In this document: piece after piece, positions 16,187 to 24,587 of the stretch | Layout of the letters: every line of letters begins with the position of its first letter | Numbering within the stretch: the stretch's first letter is position 1 | DNA from: Paenibacillus monticola | GTDB taxonomy: Bacteria; Bacillota; Bacilli; Paenibacillales; Paenibacillaceae | Direction: 5' to 3' | NCBI RefSeq assembly: GCF_009664975.1 | Contig: NZ_WJXB01000004.1 | Location: 310,001-374,000 of the forward strand | Length of the DNA: 64,000 bases | Position numbers and translations under genes: made by a program | The notes under the pieces: model-generated | The model's input: only the letters and a program-made list of their open reading frames with translations | Database searches by the model: none | What the model was told of the DNA's origin: nothing

Positions 16187-16789
16187 ATGAAGAAATGGAC
16201 GACTCGAGGCCTGATATTTAGTGCATTATTCGCTGGTATTATGATAGCCATGAGCTATTTGAAATTTATATTACCTTTCTCAGCCGTACCAATCACGCTT
16301 CAGACCCTGGCCGTTATGCTGGCTGGGTCCATCTTGGGCGCACGCTATGGCACGCTGGCGGTACTGATAGTAATTGGGCTTGCTGCGGTTGGGTTCCCTG
16401 TTCTGGGCGGAAGAGGGGGGATAGCTGTGTTGGTTGGGCCGACAGGGGGATATATTTTCTCATGGCCCTTCACTGCCCTGCTGGTGGGCCTGTTCGCTCA
16501 GCGCATGAAACAGAATAAATATACCTTTGTTAAGCTGTTATTGGTTAATTTCATCTTCGGTGCGCTGTTTGCCTATCCTGGGGGAGTAGGCTGGCTGGCC
16601 TATAATACCGGGATGGAATCTCTATCTAAGGCACTGACTGCGGGTATGTGGCCTTTCCTGCCAGGTGATTTCGTCAAGGCTGTGTTATGTGCAGCTGTCG
16701 TATCAGCTGTATGGAAAGTATATCCTATCGAGCGTATTTTAGGTCGGGACAGCGGCGTCTGGCTTGATGAGGAGAAAGCAACGGTCTGA
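16187..16789 (+). CDS. bioY: Biotin transporter substrate-binding subunit BioY
   Basis: About 200 residues with six helices and clear BioY motifs: PFSAVPITLQTLAVMLAG near the start, FPVLGGRGGIAVLVGPTGGY in the middle, and a conserved late segment, FLPGDFVKAVL. BioY is the S-component that binds biotin in the membrane and works with the EcfA/EcfA/EcfT module, here encoded divergently next door. The ATG at 16187 is preceded by GGGGG at 16171-16175, while the in-frame ATG at 16169 has no ribosome site and lies too close to the predicted transcript start. Confidence 0.92.
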   Translation: MKKWTTRGLIFSALFAGIMIAMSYLKFILPFSAVPITLQTLAVMLAGSILGARYGTLAVLIVIGLAAVGFPVLGGRGGIAVLVGPTGGYIFSWPFTALLVGLFAQRMKQNKYTFVKLLLVNFIFGALFAYPGGVGWLAYNTGMESLSKALTAGMWPFLPGDFVKAVLCAAVVSAVWKVYPIERILGRDSGVWLDEEKATV

Positions 16790-16808
16790 GGCGCACATCC
16801 ATTTATAC

Positions 16809-16857
16809 AAAAAAGGAGTACCCAAGAGCCACGTGGCCGTTGGAGTACTCCTTTTTC
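16809..16857. terminator. Bidirectional terminator between bioY and amylase
   Basis: AAAAGGAGTAC pairs with GTACTCCTTTTT, with an inner stem CCAA/TTGG and GCCACGTGGC. T-runs lie on both strands. Confidence 0.88.
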
Positions 16858-16874
16858 TTCATTAATTAGTGCTA

Positions 16875-18344
16875 TTATTTCTTAATCTCGGCATCCGGAA
16901 GGGCCCAGACTGAGACGCTCCCGCCTTTTACCGGGAAGGTAGCCCATCCATCTTGTTCAATCGTTATCGTTCCTTCTTGATTATGGGTGAAATCTACCCA
17001 GACTTCTCCGGCCCGTTGCTCTCCGACAAGCATTCTTTTATTGCCATTATCGCCATTAGAGACGACTACCGCGCAACCGGAATGCTCGATTTCCTCAATG
17101 CCGCGGCGCACCCAGCCAATGGTATTGGGGTGATCAAAGTAATCATCCTGTTCTCCGTAGGCTTTGTGATTTCGGGCATACAGCAGGGGATCAATCGCCG
17201 TTTTTTTGCCCGCAATGGGTGCGGGTCCTGCTACTCCATAATAATCACCGTAAAAGATAACTGGATAACCGTCCCGACGCAGCAGGGTGAGTGCATACGC
17301 ACTTTGCTTGAACCAGTCGCCTACCCATGACTCCAGCGCTTCATGAGGTTGGGAATCGTGATTATCCACGAAGGTAACAGCATTGGCCGGGTGTGACTGT
17401 ACCAGAGTATCATCAAAAATCTTAGATAGATCAAAGTCCCTGCCACCTAAGGAAGCAGAATAAAGCTTGTAATGGAGAGAGACATCGAATAGATCAATCT
17501 TATAATCGATCGTATTCAGAAACTCCTGGCAGGCCTCCAGATTGGAATTCCAGAATTCCCCGACCATGTAAAAGTCCTCACCGCGCTTCTTGATCATCTC
17601 TGCCGCGAATTCCTTGATGAAATCATGGTTAATATGCTTGATGGCATCCAGACGGTAACCGCTGCACTGAAGCGTATCTACCAACCATCCTCCCCACCGC
17701 AGCATCTCTTCTTGGACTTCCGGCTCACTATAATCAATATTGGCGAACATTAGATAATCATAGTTCCCGAATTCATCATCGACATTCTGGTTCCAGGTCT
17801 TGTTCTCGCCCGCAATTCGGAATACACCGCTTCGAGCTCCCTTGGCATCATAATCAGTGCCATTAAAATGATTAAAGTTCCACTTAAAGGAGGAATGTTC
17901 ATCTCCCCGGCCTGGAAAGGTGAATTTGGTCCAGCCCTCAATTTCGAAGGGCTCCGAGATTTCCTTCATACGATCATTAGGATCGACCTCGATAACCGTG
18001 AATACTTCAGTCTCATCTGCACCAGCCTTATGGTTCATCACAAGGTCGACATAAACGGCGATGCCGTTTTTTTGACACTCGCCAATCGCATCGAGCAGCT
18101 CCTGTTTGTTGCCGTATTTAGTGCGTATGGTTCCTTTTTGATCATATTCGCCCAGATCATAGAGATCGTAGACACCGTAACCGGTATCGTCGCCTGAGAC
18201 TGCTTTGGTAACCGGTGGAACCCACACGGCATCAATTCCGAGTTCCTTTAATTCCGGCGCCATCTCTGCTAAGTGCTTCCAATGATTCCCGTCCGCGGCC
18301 ACATGCCACTCAAAAAACTGCATCATAGTATGGTTTCTCTTCAT
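16875..18344 (-). CDS. Cytoplasmic alpha-amylase (GH13, liquefying type)
   Basis: 489 residues with no signal peptide. Family motifs in order are: ending MNHKAGAD (region I), GYRLDAIKHI with the nucleophile Asp (region II), VGEFWNS with the acid/base Glu (region III), and FVDNHDSQP with the transition-state Asp (region IV). The start MQFFEWHVAADGNHW resembles bacterial liquefying amylases, and the length fits the intracellular members. It cleaves alpha-1,4-glucans, here probably internal glycogen or imported maltodextrin. AGGAGG lies nine bases before the ATG at 18344; an upstream TTG is disfavoured. A stress-sigma-like promoter sits about 90 bases upstream. Confidence 0.9.
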   Translation of the reverse strand: MKRNHTMMQFFEWHVAADGNHWKHLAEMAPELKELGIDAVWVPPVTKAVSGDDTGYGVYDLYDLGEYDQKGTIRTKYGNKQELLDAIGECQKNGIAVYVDLVMNHKAGADETEVFTVIEVDPNDRMKEISEPFEIEGWTKFTFPGRGDEHSSFKWNFNHFNGTDYDAKGARSGVFRIAGENKTWNQNVDDEFGNYDYLMFANIDYSEPEVQEEMLRWGGWLVDTLQCSGYRLDAIKHINHDFIKEFAAEMIKKRGEDFYMVGEFWNSNLEACQEFLNTIDYKIDLFDVSLHYKLYSASLGGRDFDLSKIFDDTLVQSHPANAVTFVDNHDSQPHEALESWVGDWFKQSAYALTLLRRDGYPVIFYGDYYGVAGPAPIAGKKTAIDPLLYARNHKAYGEQDDYFDHPNTIGWVRRGIEEIEHSGCAVVVSNGDNGNKRMLVGEQRAGEVWVDFTHNQEGTITIEQDGWATFPVKGGSVSVWALPDAEIKK

Positions 18345-18433
18345 GCCCAACTGCCTCCTCCAACATCATGCGTGTATCTTTTCTCTGATGTATTGTTATG
18401 TATACAAATAAAATGCTGTTTCCTAATATACTA

Positions 18434-18459
18434 ATACCCCCAGGGCTGCCTCTTTAAAT
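18434..18459 (-). promoter_or_regulatory. SigB-like promoter candidate for the amylase gene
   Basis: On the minus strand, ATTTAA (18459-18454), a 14-base spacer and GGGTAT (18439-18434) approximate the general-stress consensus GTTTAA-N12-15-GGGWAW with one mismatch. Confidence 0.45.
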
Positions 18460-18518
18460 CATGATGTTAATAAACATTATTCCATCATTGGGTAATATGC
18501 ATAACCCTGGGAATTTAC

Positions 18519-19364
18519 CTATTGAAATAAATCAAGTTGCAAAGGGGCTAGTCCGCCATCAATGCCAAGTAAAGCCTGCAATTCCTTGGCATTGGCCGTA
18601 GCATCGCCCCCGGAATTATTATTGAAAACTACGTACAACTCGCGGCAGGTCTTCTCAAGCTCTAGCAGTCGGTCCCGCCACTCAGTCAGCTCATCCGTAT
18701 TATAACGATAAAGGTAACGCAGCTTGCGCCAATCCGGGTGATTGCTCTGCTGCCAGCCGCCGATATTGCGGCCATGTAAACGTACGTAGGTAGCTTCTGC
18801 TGAAGTGGCTATGGCAACTATGGGAATAGAGCCCGTTCCTGCTTGAGGTTCATCGGCCACTGTATGAATCCACCCTTCCCGCTCCATGAACTGTAAGGTC
18901 TTCTCTCGCAGTCCGGGACTATACCAAGAATCATTGCGGAATTCAATTGCACAGGGAACATCCAACATCCGTTCCTTGGTTTCGCGCAGCAGTTCAACGT
19001 TTTCTTTGGTGCAATCAAACCAAGGCGGAAACTGAAACAAGGTCATGGCCAGCTTGCCCGCTTCCCGGACAGGCTGAATGGAGGTATGGAACGCGCTGAA
19101 CATTTCCTCTGTGGATGCAAAATAATTCTTTTTGTCACGCAGATGTCCGGTCATGCCTTGATAAGCTTTAACAATAAATTCAAATCCATCAGGGGTCTGA
19201 TTGACCCATTTGGCATAATTCTTGACTGGCTGTACTGCGTAAAAAGAACTATCGATCTCTACAATTGAGAAATGCGCGCTGTACGTGGGCAGGCGCTCGG
19301 CGGGTTTGATTTTGCCATACAGCTCCTCATGGTCACCGAAACCGGTTAGCCCAATCTTAATCAT
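18519..19364 (-). CDS. DUF72-domain protein
   Basis: 281 residues spanning a DUF72 TIM-barrel-like domain. The start MIKIGLTGFGDHEELY and the segment IVEIDSSFYAVQ near residue 37 are diagnostic, as are VKAYQGMTGH near 65 and EFRNDSWY near 145. AAGGAGGAGG upstream selects the ATG at 19364 over an in-frame ATG eight codons before it. The family is widespread, with no firmly assigned reaction. It lies between the amylase and csbD genes on the same strand but shows its own spacing, so an operon is not certain. Confidence 0.85.
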   Translation of the reverse strand: MIKIGLTGFGDHEELYGKIKPAERLPTYSAHFSIVEIDSSFYAVQPVKNYAKWVNQTPDGFEFIVKAYQGMTGHLRDKKNYFASTEEMFSAFHTSIQPVREAGKLAMTLFQFPPWFDCTKENVELLRETKERMLDVPCAIEFRNDSWYSPGLREKTLQFMEREGWIHTVADEPQAGTGSIPIVAIATSAEATYVRLHGRNIGGWQQSNHPDWRKLRYLYRYNTDELTEWRDRLLELEKTCRELYVVFNNNSGGDATANAKELQALLGIDGGLAPLQLDLFQ

Positions 19365-19476
19365 AGGCCCTCCTCCTTCCTGAGACATATCGTAAACGAT
19401 GACTTGGTGCTAAAAGTTGCTTAATGCTCCGATTTGATGCAACATAAGGATAGATAAATAGCTGCAGATACGCAGC

Positions 19477-19512
19477 AAAAACTCCCAAACTGATTGTCCT
19501 GTCTGGGAGTTG
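19477..19512 (-). terminator. Terminator of csbD
   Basis: On the minus strand AACTCCCA pairs with TGGGAGTT and is followed by a T-run. It lies about 40 bases after the csbD stop. Confidence 0.82.
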
Positions 19513-19550
19513 CTGTGATACAAAGAATGGAAGCTTCTCTTATCAATAAG

Positions 19551-19724
19551 CTATTCCTTCAGCTTACCGATTTTTTGCTGAATTGCACCCTTCAACTTGT
19601 CTTTTTTGCCATCGGCTTGAAGAGATGTATTGTCAGTGGCGTTTCCCACTTGGTCTTTAATTTCACCTTTGATTTTGGATACTCCACCTTTGATCTTGTC
19701 GCTAAGTCCATCTGTATTTGTCAT
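19551..19724 (-). CDS. csbD: CsbD-family stress protein
   Basis: A 57-residue hydrophilic protein starting MTNTDGLSDKIKGGVSKIKG and ending in QQKIGKLKE. It carries the two KIKG/KLKG repeats typical of CsbD proteins, which are small, helical and general-stress induced in Bacillus. AGGAG lies ten bases before the ATG at 19724. A perfect SigB-type promoter sequence stands at 19777-19802 on this strand, and a terminator follows at 19477-19512, so it is a single-gene unit. The molecular role of CsbD is not established. Confidence 0.88.
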   Translation of the reverse strand: MTNTDGLSDKIKGGVSKIKGEIKDQVGNATDNTSLQADGKKDKLKGAIQQKIGKLKE

Positions 19725-19776
19725 CCGTATTCAGCTCCTATAGTAGATTTAGTATAAACGATGTTCTAATTACAAT

Positions 19777-19802
19777 TTACCCCCTGTGCTATTAAATTAA
19801 AC
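19777..19802 (-). promoter_or_regulatory. SigB-type promoter of csbD
   Basis: On the minus strand, GTTTAA (19802-19797), 14 bases and GGGTAA (19782-19777) fit the general-stress consensus GTTTAA-N12-15-GGGWAW at every fixed position. The transcript would start about 45 bases before the csbD ATG. Confidence 0.7.
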
Positions 19803-19864
19803 AACCGGGTGGAAGCGGAAGGCACGAAAGCCGCTAGGGCAGTTAGTGGGAAAGGAGCTACATA

Positions 19865-20719
19865 ATGAAGCATAAATTTCAGCTACTGAGTCCACATATT
19901 TTGATTATGCACGCAGAACATGAGACGGATCGACCCATTTTGGCAGCCATCTTGGGGGAACGACGTACGCTTTTGCTGGATGCGGGAAATTCTCCTGCCC
20001 ATGCTGAGCTGTTTCGCAAGGAACTGTCTGAATATGGCTACCGGCAGCCGGATATGATTGCCTTGACACATTGGCATTGGGATCATACCTTTGGGCTGTC
20101 AGCTTGGGACCTACCCACAGTTGCGCACGAGGGAACTGCCGAGGCCTTGACTCGCCTTAGTGGATTGGATTGGTCTGATGAAGGCCTTGAAGGACTTGCC
20201 GTCCAAGGGATAATCAGTGACGAGAGCATCCTGCATATCCGCAAGGAATACGGCAGTCATCGAACGATTCGCTTCATGAAACCGGATATTGTGTTCGCTG
20301 ACAAGATCACGATTGATCTGGGCGGAATTACGTGTGAGCTGAATCATGTGGGTGGAGACCATTCAGCAGATTCGTGTGTCCTTTATGTTAAAGAAGACAA
20401 TGTGTTGTTTCTTGGCGATGCGCTGGGTCCTTCCGTATATGGTGGCCCACGGCAATACAGCAGCACCGGCTTTCTGAAGCTGCTTAACTTAGCCTATAAA
20501 TATGATGCTCAGTGGTATGTAGAGTCTCATGGAGTACCCATGAGTGGCACGGAATTCCGCGCTGATCTTGCCTCTTGGGAGCGGCTGGCCCGTGTCGTGG
20601 ATGTTTTCGGACAAGACCGTGAACGGGTTGTGCTGGAAATGAAGACGTACCTGAAGCTCGAGGAGCTCCCGAAGGACTTGCAGCAGGGCGTCGAATATTT
20701 TATAGCGGGTACGAAATAA
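19865..20719 (+). CDS. MBL-fold metallohydrolase
   Basis: A 284-residue metallo-beta-lactamase-fold enzyme. Metal ligands are visible in THWHWDHTFG near residue 65 (HxHxDH), NHVGGDHSAD near 165, FLGDALGPS near 185, and SHGVPM near 222. AAAGGAGC lies seven bases before the ATG. The fold hydrolyses thioesters, lactones, phosphodiesters or RNA. The set of motifs gives an intact di-metal site but no substrate. It is flanked by convergent and divergent genes, so the context is uninformative. Confidence 0.85.
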   Translation: MKHKFQLLSPHILIMHAEHETDRPILAAILGERRTLLLDAGNSPAHAELFRKELSEYGYRQPDMIALTHWHWDHTFGLSAWDLPTVAHEGTAEALTRLSGLDWSDEGLEGLAVQGIISDESILHIRKEYGSHRTIRFMKPDIVFADKITIDLGGITCELNHVGGDHSADSCVLYVKEDNVLFLGDALGPSVYGGPRQYSSTGFLKLLNLAYKYDAQWYVESHGVPMSGTEFRADLASWERLARVVDVFGQDRERVVLEMKTYLKLEELPKDLQQGVEYFIAGTK

Positions 20720-20808
20720 CGAGTGTGGTTACTAGCAATGAACTATGACCCGTAAGATGGAGACTTTGAGAAAAAGCCCCTCTAGCGGGTCATCTGAATT
20801 TTTAAGGA

Positions 20809-21876
20809 CTATTGAATAGAATATGAAGTTATCGAAGCTTGACCAGATGCGTAATCTAGGAAATAGGCAGTTTTTACACTTGAGTTGTAACTTAAAAATT
20901 TAGAAGTGCTTTCTTTAGGCCAAGTTTGATTAGCCAAGATTTGACTTCCTTTCTGAGAATATAAAGACCAAGTATGCTTCAATAAGTTCCCTACAAACAC
21001 TTGGTCATTAATTAACTCCGTTTGCCATCCCGAAATATCGCCTTCTTCTTTATAAATATCCTTTAATGATGCAATTTCTACTCCACTTACAGTATTGATT
21101 AATCTATATACCTTTTGCGATTCAGTAGCTATAGGACGACTTGCGTTAGCGGGAGTGGCTTGGTAAGTATACGATGTAAATAAGGCAAGGTTGCCTCCAT
21201 TATATTTAAGATTAATGTCAGTATTGAAGTCTTTGATCAGCTGCACTTTTTTAGTATATAGATTAACTGTTTTTACGAAAAAATCATCACTCATAATGCC
21301 TTGCGCCTGATATTTTATAGCTAAATCAGGGTACCCCACAAAATCCCAATCCTGCACGTTAACAAATTCGTATCCTTTATCAATGATTGTAGCATTATAG
21401 CTTACATTTGGTTTGCTCCAAGGATACTGATAAAGGTTAAATGAGTTATTCGATTGAACCATTATTCGTTCATTTACTGTTCCAGTAGGAGCAACCCATT
21501 TAATTTTATTCCCTGTATTTTTTAGGGCTATTTTAGCTTTGCTAATAACCGTTCCCTTATAAGAAAGGACTGTTTTAGAAATTGTAGTACCATTATCTTT
21601 TTTTAGCAGAACAATTTTCTGTGGATTTTTCATAACGTTTAAATCTAAAATAGTATTTGCATCATTAGAAATATTTGTGATCATATTTGTTGTTAATTCT
21701 ACTAAATCTGCTTTGTTATTAGCGTAGTCAATTAATACCACTACATTTTCACTAACATAGACTACATCCGTTTTGTCGTTACTTGGAGGTAAATAATTCG
21801 AACTGGCATAGGACGTATTAGAAAATATCAGTATCCCTATCAGCATAGAAAAAATAATTATTAATTTCTTACTCAT
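20809..21876 (-). CDS. AT-rich secreted protein of unknown function
   Basis: 355 residues from an ATG at 21876 behind AAAGGGG. A clear signal peptide (MSKKLIIIFSMLIGILIFSN, cleavage near SYASS) is followed by a mature part rich in Asn, Lys, Thr and Ser. It has many short beta-like repeats, such as DLVELTTNMI and KVQLIKDFNT, suggesting a propeller or other beta-rich fold reading out values. I recognise no family. The gene is clearly richer in A+T than its neighbours, which hints at separate ancestry. It begins 28 bases after the diguanylate cyclase gene on the same strand, so the two may be co-transcribed. Confidence 0.7.
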   Translation of the reverse strand: MSKKLIIIFSMLIGILIFSNTSYASSNYLPPSNDKTDVVYVSENVVVLIDYANNKADLVELTTNMITNISNDANTILDLNVMKNPQKIVLLKKDNGTTISKTVLSYKGTVISKAKIALKNTGNKIKWVAPTGTVNERIMVQSNNSFNLYQYPWSKPNVSYNATIIDKGYEFVNVQDWDFVGYPDLAIKYQAQGIMSDDFFVKTVNLYTKKVQLIKDFNTDINLKYNGGNLALFTSYTYQATPANASRPIATESQKVYRLINTVSGVEIASLKDIYKEEGDISGWQTELINDQVFVGNLLKHTWSLYSQKGSQILANQTWPKESTSKFLSYNSSVKTAYFLDYASGQASITSYSIQ

Positions 21877-21904
21877 ATCAGCGCTTCCCCTTTGACTTAA
21901 GAAT

Positions 21905-23509
21905 CTATAATTCCTCAATTGGCTTGAATGGTGTAATCTCAGAACCTTGCGACAGATGCACCGTGTTGCGCCCGCCTCGTTTAGAAGTGTAGAGCGCGTG
22001 GTCGGCATCTGAAAGCAATTCTTCAAGTGAAGTATCGCGGCTGCCAGCCTCAACTACCCCAAAACTGGCTGTTACTTTAATGGAACCAACCAGGGTATGC
22101 AGACTACTCTGCTCAATATCTGCCCGGATAATATTAGACAGCTGCCCAGCTTGCGTAAGCGTGGTGTTGGGCAGACTCATCACAAACTCCTCGCCGCCAT
22201 AACGGCCGAATATATCCCCATCCCGTAAATTCCTGCTGCATATCTCAACAATATGTTGAAGCGCTATATCTCCATATTCATGACCATAGCGGTCGTTGAT
22301 ACTCTTAAAGAAGTCAATATCAAGCAAAATAATCGAGAATGGAGTCTTGTTGTCTACGGCTTGAATCAACAGGTCGTTACTCATTTCCAGGAAGTGAGTC
22401 CGGTTATAGATGCCTGTAAGGCTGTCGATCGTGGCCAACTGCTGCAGCTTCTCCTGAAGCAGCGTCCGTTCGGTCACATCAATCAGCATAATCATCCGAC
22501 CCGCTAAGTGGCCGCCTCGTTTCATCACCGGGGAGGAACGAACCTGATAATAACAAACCTCGGCACCTTTGATCCAAGCCACTTCTCGTTCTTCGTGTTG
22601 AAGTAGATCGGCATCCATCACATACGAGACCGCCTCCTTGCCTGCGGGAAGAAACAGCTGGGCTAGTGGTTTGCCGATCGCGGCGGAGTCAAGGCCCTGC
22701 ATCATTTCTGCGGCGGCCCGATTATAATCGACGAGCATATCAGACAGGTCTGTGACCAGCACGCCATCCAGCATGCTCTCGAACAGATTTTCACGGGCAA
22801 TGGGAGCAGCGGTCAACATTCCTCTAGAAAGAATTGCCCAAATATATAGTAGAGAGGTCAAACTCATAATAACCGGTACGGGGTCCATGCCATAAGGGGT
22901 TTTGCCTAGCAGATACAGAAAGGAACCCAGAGTAGGCATGCAAAGACCGATGAGGAAGGTTGTTAATTGTCTGCGGTACACCCGCTTCATCCGGCTCCAT
23001 TGCCAAAGAATAAGAGAGGTTGCCGTGAGTAAACAGCCAAAGGTGAAGCTGCCATGCACTATATACCAAGGGCCAATTATCACATCAACGAGTGGAGAGG
23101 GAGTTCCCTGCCGTAAATAAATGGATTGGTAAAATAAATGGTGGGTTTGGTTAGTCCACACCATCAATGTTGTGATCACCGGAATCGCAAATAACACGCT
23201 CCGCATCCCTCTTTTGATCAACCTCTCCAGCCCCACAAAGTGCATGACCATGATCAGACTCGCAGGTGCAATGAAGGGAAGACCCAGATACTCTACCTTA
23301 ATCCAAAGGTTTATTTCCTGCAGTGTATTTCCCGACAGTTCTAACGCGAAGCCAAACGTGTATATGGCTGAAGCCCAAGAGCTCAGAATAAAAGCCTTGA
23401 TTCCGGCAAAATCCGTTTCTTTATAGTAGGCGAAGAGGGCAAGCAAGGCACTCAGCACGCCGGATATAGTAACGATTACAATATAATTTGAGATTAGAGT
23501 ATCAAACAT
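21905..23509 (-). CDS. Membrane diguanylate cyclase: 7TM-PAS-GGDEF
   Basis: 534 residues. The N-terminal 220 residues hold seven helices like the histidine-kinase 7TM sensor module, with WASAIYTFGFALELSGN and the conserved LWIKVEYLGLPFIAP. A PAS domain lies about 230-345 (MLDGVLVTDLSDMLVDYNRAA). A GGDEF domain follows to about residue 525, with RYGGEEF as the active-site loop and RDGD just before it as a product-inhibition (RxxD) site. It should make cyclic di-GMP in response to a membrane or small-ligand signal. No EAL domain is attached. The ATG at 23509 opens the first helix, but its ribosome site is weak. Confidence 0.88.
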   Translation of the reverse strand: MFDTLISNYIVIVTISGVLSALLALFAYYKETDFAGIKAFILSSWASAIYTFGFALELSGNTLQEINLWIKVEYLGLPFIAPASLIMVMHFVGLERLIKRGMRSVLFAIPVITTLMVWTNQTHHLFYQSIYLRQGTPSPLVDVIIGPWYIVHGSFTFGCLLTATSLILWQWSRMKRVYRRQLTTFLIGLCMPTLGSFLYLLGKTPYGMDPVPVIMSLTSLLYIWAILSRGMLTAAPIARENLFESMLDGVLVTDLSDMLVDYNRAAAEMMQGLDSAAIGKPLAQLFLPAGKEAVSYVMDADLLQHEEREVAWIKGAEVCYYQVRSSPVMKRGGHLAGRMIMLIDVTERTLLQEKLQQLATIDSLTGIYNRTHFLEMSNDLLIQAVDNKTPFSIILLDIDFFKSINDRYGHEYGDIALQHIVEICSRNLRDGDIFGRYGGEEFVMSLPNTTLTQAGQLSNIIRADIEQSSLHTLVGSIKVTASFGVVEAGSRDTSLEELLSDADHALYTSKRGGRNTVHLSQGSEITPFKPIEEL

Positions 23510-23748
23510 AAACTTGTTGTCTCCTACTTAAGAAAAGATGTAGTGGAATATGATCACTATGCTCAATACATAACATCTTTATCGGCAGAAATCTCAATTC
23601 TTAACAATAAAAGCGCAATCCTAGACAAAATGACGGAATTTCACGAGAGCTATTTTACTATTTGTCTAGTGTGAGTCCGAAGAGCAAAGTGTAACATGTT
23701 AGTTAATACTACATCGAAGAAGAATATGTATCGAATAGCACTCATATA

Positions 23749-23765
23749 TGTTATGTTATATAACA
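23749..23765 (+). promoter_or_regulatory. GlnR/TnrA-type nitrogen box upstream of the ABC importer operon
   Basis: TGTTATGTTATATAACA matches the TGTNA-N7-TNACA consensus of GlnR/TnrA. Extended by one base each side, the site is identical to the one before preT (32469-32487) at 18 of 19 positions. Its centre lies 46 bases before the start codon of the ATPase gene. A weaker look-alike, TGTTA-N7-CTACA, is at 23697-23713. Confidence 0.75.
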
Positions 23766-23802
23766 TTAAACAATTTATTCGGGAATCGAGGAGGGCATAG
23801 GA

Positions 23803-24585
23803 ATGTCATTATTAGCGACTGAAATTCCTGAAATACTACTGGAAAATGTTGAAATGCGCTATCAGACAGATACGGCTGATGTGCTTGCACTGCATAATGT
23901 GAGTCTTGATATCGCGAAGGGAGAGTTTGTCTCTCTGCTTGGTCCTTCCGGATGCGGCAAGACAACGCTGCTCAGACTGATGGCAGATCTTATAACGCCA
24001 ACTGGCGGCAATATTACCGTGGCTGGTAAAAGCGCACGAGAAGCCAGGTTAGCTCAGAAATATGGGATTGTATTCCAGAGTCCGGTGTTATACGACTGGC
24101 GGAAGGTGAAGCATAATATCACTTTGCCGCTTGAACTTTTGGGTGTTAAGAAGTCTATCCGCGAGGACAAAGCAATGGAGCTATTGGAACTGGTTGGCTT
24201 GCAGGGCTTCGCGGACAAATATCCATGGCAGCTCAGCGGAGGTATGCAGCAGCGGGTAGCTATCGCCAGAGCGCTGTCGATGGAGCCGGAAATACTGCTA
24301 ATGGATGAACCGTTCTCCGCGCTTGATGAATTTACACGTGAGCGCTTGAATGAAGAGCTGCTGTCTGTCTGGTCCAAGGTCAAGAGCACCATTGTATTTG
24401 TAACGCACAGTATTCCTGAATCCATTTTTCTATCAGATCGGGTCTTCGTGCTTTCCCCTCATCCGGGACGGCTGTCTGCAATTGTAGATATTCCTCTGCC
24501 GCGTCCGCGTACGGCGGAGATGAGAAACAGCCCGCAGTTTTTCGAACTGATCGCGCGTATTCGCGACAGCTTCGAAGGGGTGTGA
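23803..24585 (+). CDS. ABC importer ATPase (SsuB/TauB/ThiZ type), probably pyrimidine-related
   Basis: 260 residues. Walker A is GPSGCGKTTLL near residue 47, the Q-loop is IVFQSPVLYDW, the signature is LSGGMQQRVAIARAL, and Walker B is ILLMDEPFSALDEF, followed by an H-loop in FVTHSIPES. This is the nitrate/sulfonate/taurine-type ATPase group. GAGGAGG precedes the ATG. It heads a four-gene importer (ATPase, two permeases, lipoprotein) lying next to the pyrimidine catabolic genes and under the same nitrogen box, so uptake of a pyrimidine or a related ureido compound is inferred. Confidence 0.88.
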   Translation: MSLLATEIPEILLENVEMRYQTDTADVLALHNVSLDIAKGEFVSLLGPSGCGKTTLLRLMADLITPTGGNITVAGKSAREARLAQKYGIVFQSPVLYDWRKVKHNITLPLELLGVKKSIREDKAMELLELVGLQGFADKYPWQLSGGMQQRVAIARALSMEPEILLMDEPFSALDEFTRERLNEELLSVWSKVKSTIVFVTHSIPESIFLSDRVFVLSPHPGRLSAIVDIPLPRPRTAEMRNSPQFFELIARIRDSFEGV

Positions 24586-24587
24586 GG

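Noticed and set aside
20735..20800. Inverted repeat GACCCG/CGGGTC between two convergent genes
   Set aside because: Loop of about 35 bases and no T-run, so too weak for a terminator call.
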